6,587 nucleotides of DNA from JBLIOB01 sp047639575 (GTDB taxonomy: Bacteria; Bacteroidota; Bacteroidia; Flavobacteriales_D; Parvicellaceae). The DNA is taken from positions 1 through 6,587 of the forward strand of contig JBLIOB010000242.1 in assembly GCA_047639575.1 (NCBI GenBank), written 5' to 3'. The position numbers were made by a program, and so were the translations under genes. The notes under the pieces were generated by a model. It was not told the DNA's origin, ran no database searches, and was given only the letters and a program-made list of their open reading frames with translations. Shown here in pieces: positions 6,344-6,587 of the stretch; the first letter of the stretch is position 1, and each line of letters starts with the position of its first letter.

Positions 6344-6587
6344 AAACAACTAGGTTTAACGATTGCGATTGGTCAGTATTGACAAATCGTAGACACGACC
6401 TTTCATATTTCTGGAAGTTGAGGAAGCTTAAATCAGCAACGTTCTCTCCAAGCCATTTAAAAAGTCGCGTAAACGTAATTCAATTTTCCTTTTCATCTGT
6501 TTCGTCCTGCGGGAAGCTGACTATTGACAGTCCATTTAAAAATGGTGGCTTGGTTCAAATGCTAAACCTAGCGGGAATGGTAGTTTT
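6344..6587. other. Right-end region without a confident gene
   Basis: These 244 bases should include the promoter of the leftward chimera gene, but no exact TAnnTTTG box is present; CAAATCGTA at 6383-6391 is one base too long. A plus-strand frame stays open from 6346 to the window edge (80 codons) without an ATG until near its end, so it may be chance or the start of something beyond the edge. On the minus strand, two frames entering from the right edge both stop within about 50 bases (...PARFSI and ...AFEPSHHF), either of which could be the tail of a leftward gene. CCATTTAAAAA occurs twice, at 6453 and 6532. Confidence 0.5.

Noticed and set aside
6383..6391. CAAATCGTA as a leftward -7 box for the chimera gene
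   Set aside because: The spacing within the element is one base too long for CAAAnnTA and no -33 partner was seen.
6428..6496. 22-codon minus-strand frame with ATG (MKRKIELRLRDF...)
   Set aside because: Too short to support as a gene, with no ribosome site, signal or conserved context visible.
6532..6545. Inverted repeat CCATTT-AA-AAATGG
   Set aside because: The loop of two bases is too small for a stable hairpin and the arms are AT-rich; no T run follows.

Overview
The window looks like AT-rich chromosomal DNA of a member of the Bacteroidota, probably Flavobacteriia/Cytophagia-like. This rests on four signs. There is a secreted adhesin of the type-IX-secretion kind with Ig-like repeats. 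There is a FG-GAP/ASPIC lipoprotein with a typical ...SGC lipobox. Shine-Dalgarno sequences are absent ahead of every start. There is also a TAnnTTTG-type -7 promoter box. No RNA gene, CRISPR array, insertion sequence or integrase was recognised.

Layout. (1) Bases 1-859, minus strand: the first 286 codons of a large secreted Ig-like repeat protein that runs off the left edge. It reads without a stop from its ATG to the window boundary. (2) Bases 860-1137: a divergent intergenic stretch with a plausible promoter for the left gene. (3) Bases 1138-2493, plus strand: a complete exported vanadium-dependent haloperoxidase/PAP2-superfamily enzyme with all expected vanadate-pocket residues. (4) Bases 2490-5810, plus strand: an 1106-residue lipoprotein with two blocks of Ca-binding FG-GAP/VCBS repeats separated by an ASPIC/UnbV domain. 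It overlaps the haloperoxidase by four bases (TTGA). (5) Bases 5795-5822: an imperfect 12-bp hairpin shared by the convergent genes; its loop holds the stop codon of the lipoprotein gene. (6) Bases 5846-6343, minus strand: a short exported protein that joins one FG-GAP-like repeat to a phage tail-collar-type C-terminus. (7) Bases 6344-6587: no confident gene.

How they fit together. The haloperoxidase and the FG-GAP/ASPIC lipoprotein form a tight two-gene unit. Both appear to start at TTG, and both products carry export signals, so an envelope- or surface-located oxidative enzyme with a large Ca-binding beta-propeller partner is the natural reading. The flanking minus-strand genes encode unrelated secreted, adhesin-like or surface proteins, so the whole window is devoted to the cell envelope and exterior. 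The best candidates for something under-described are the haloperoxidase-propeller pair and the FG-GAP/tail-collar chimera.
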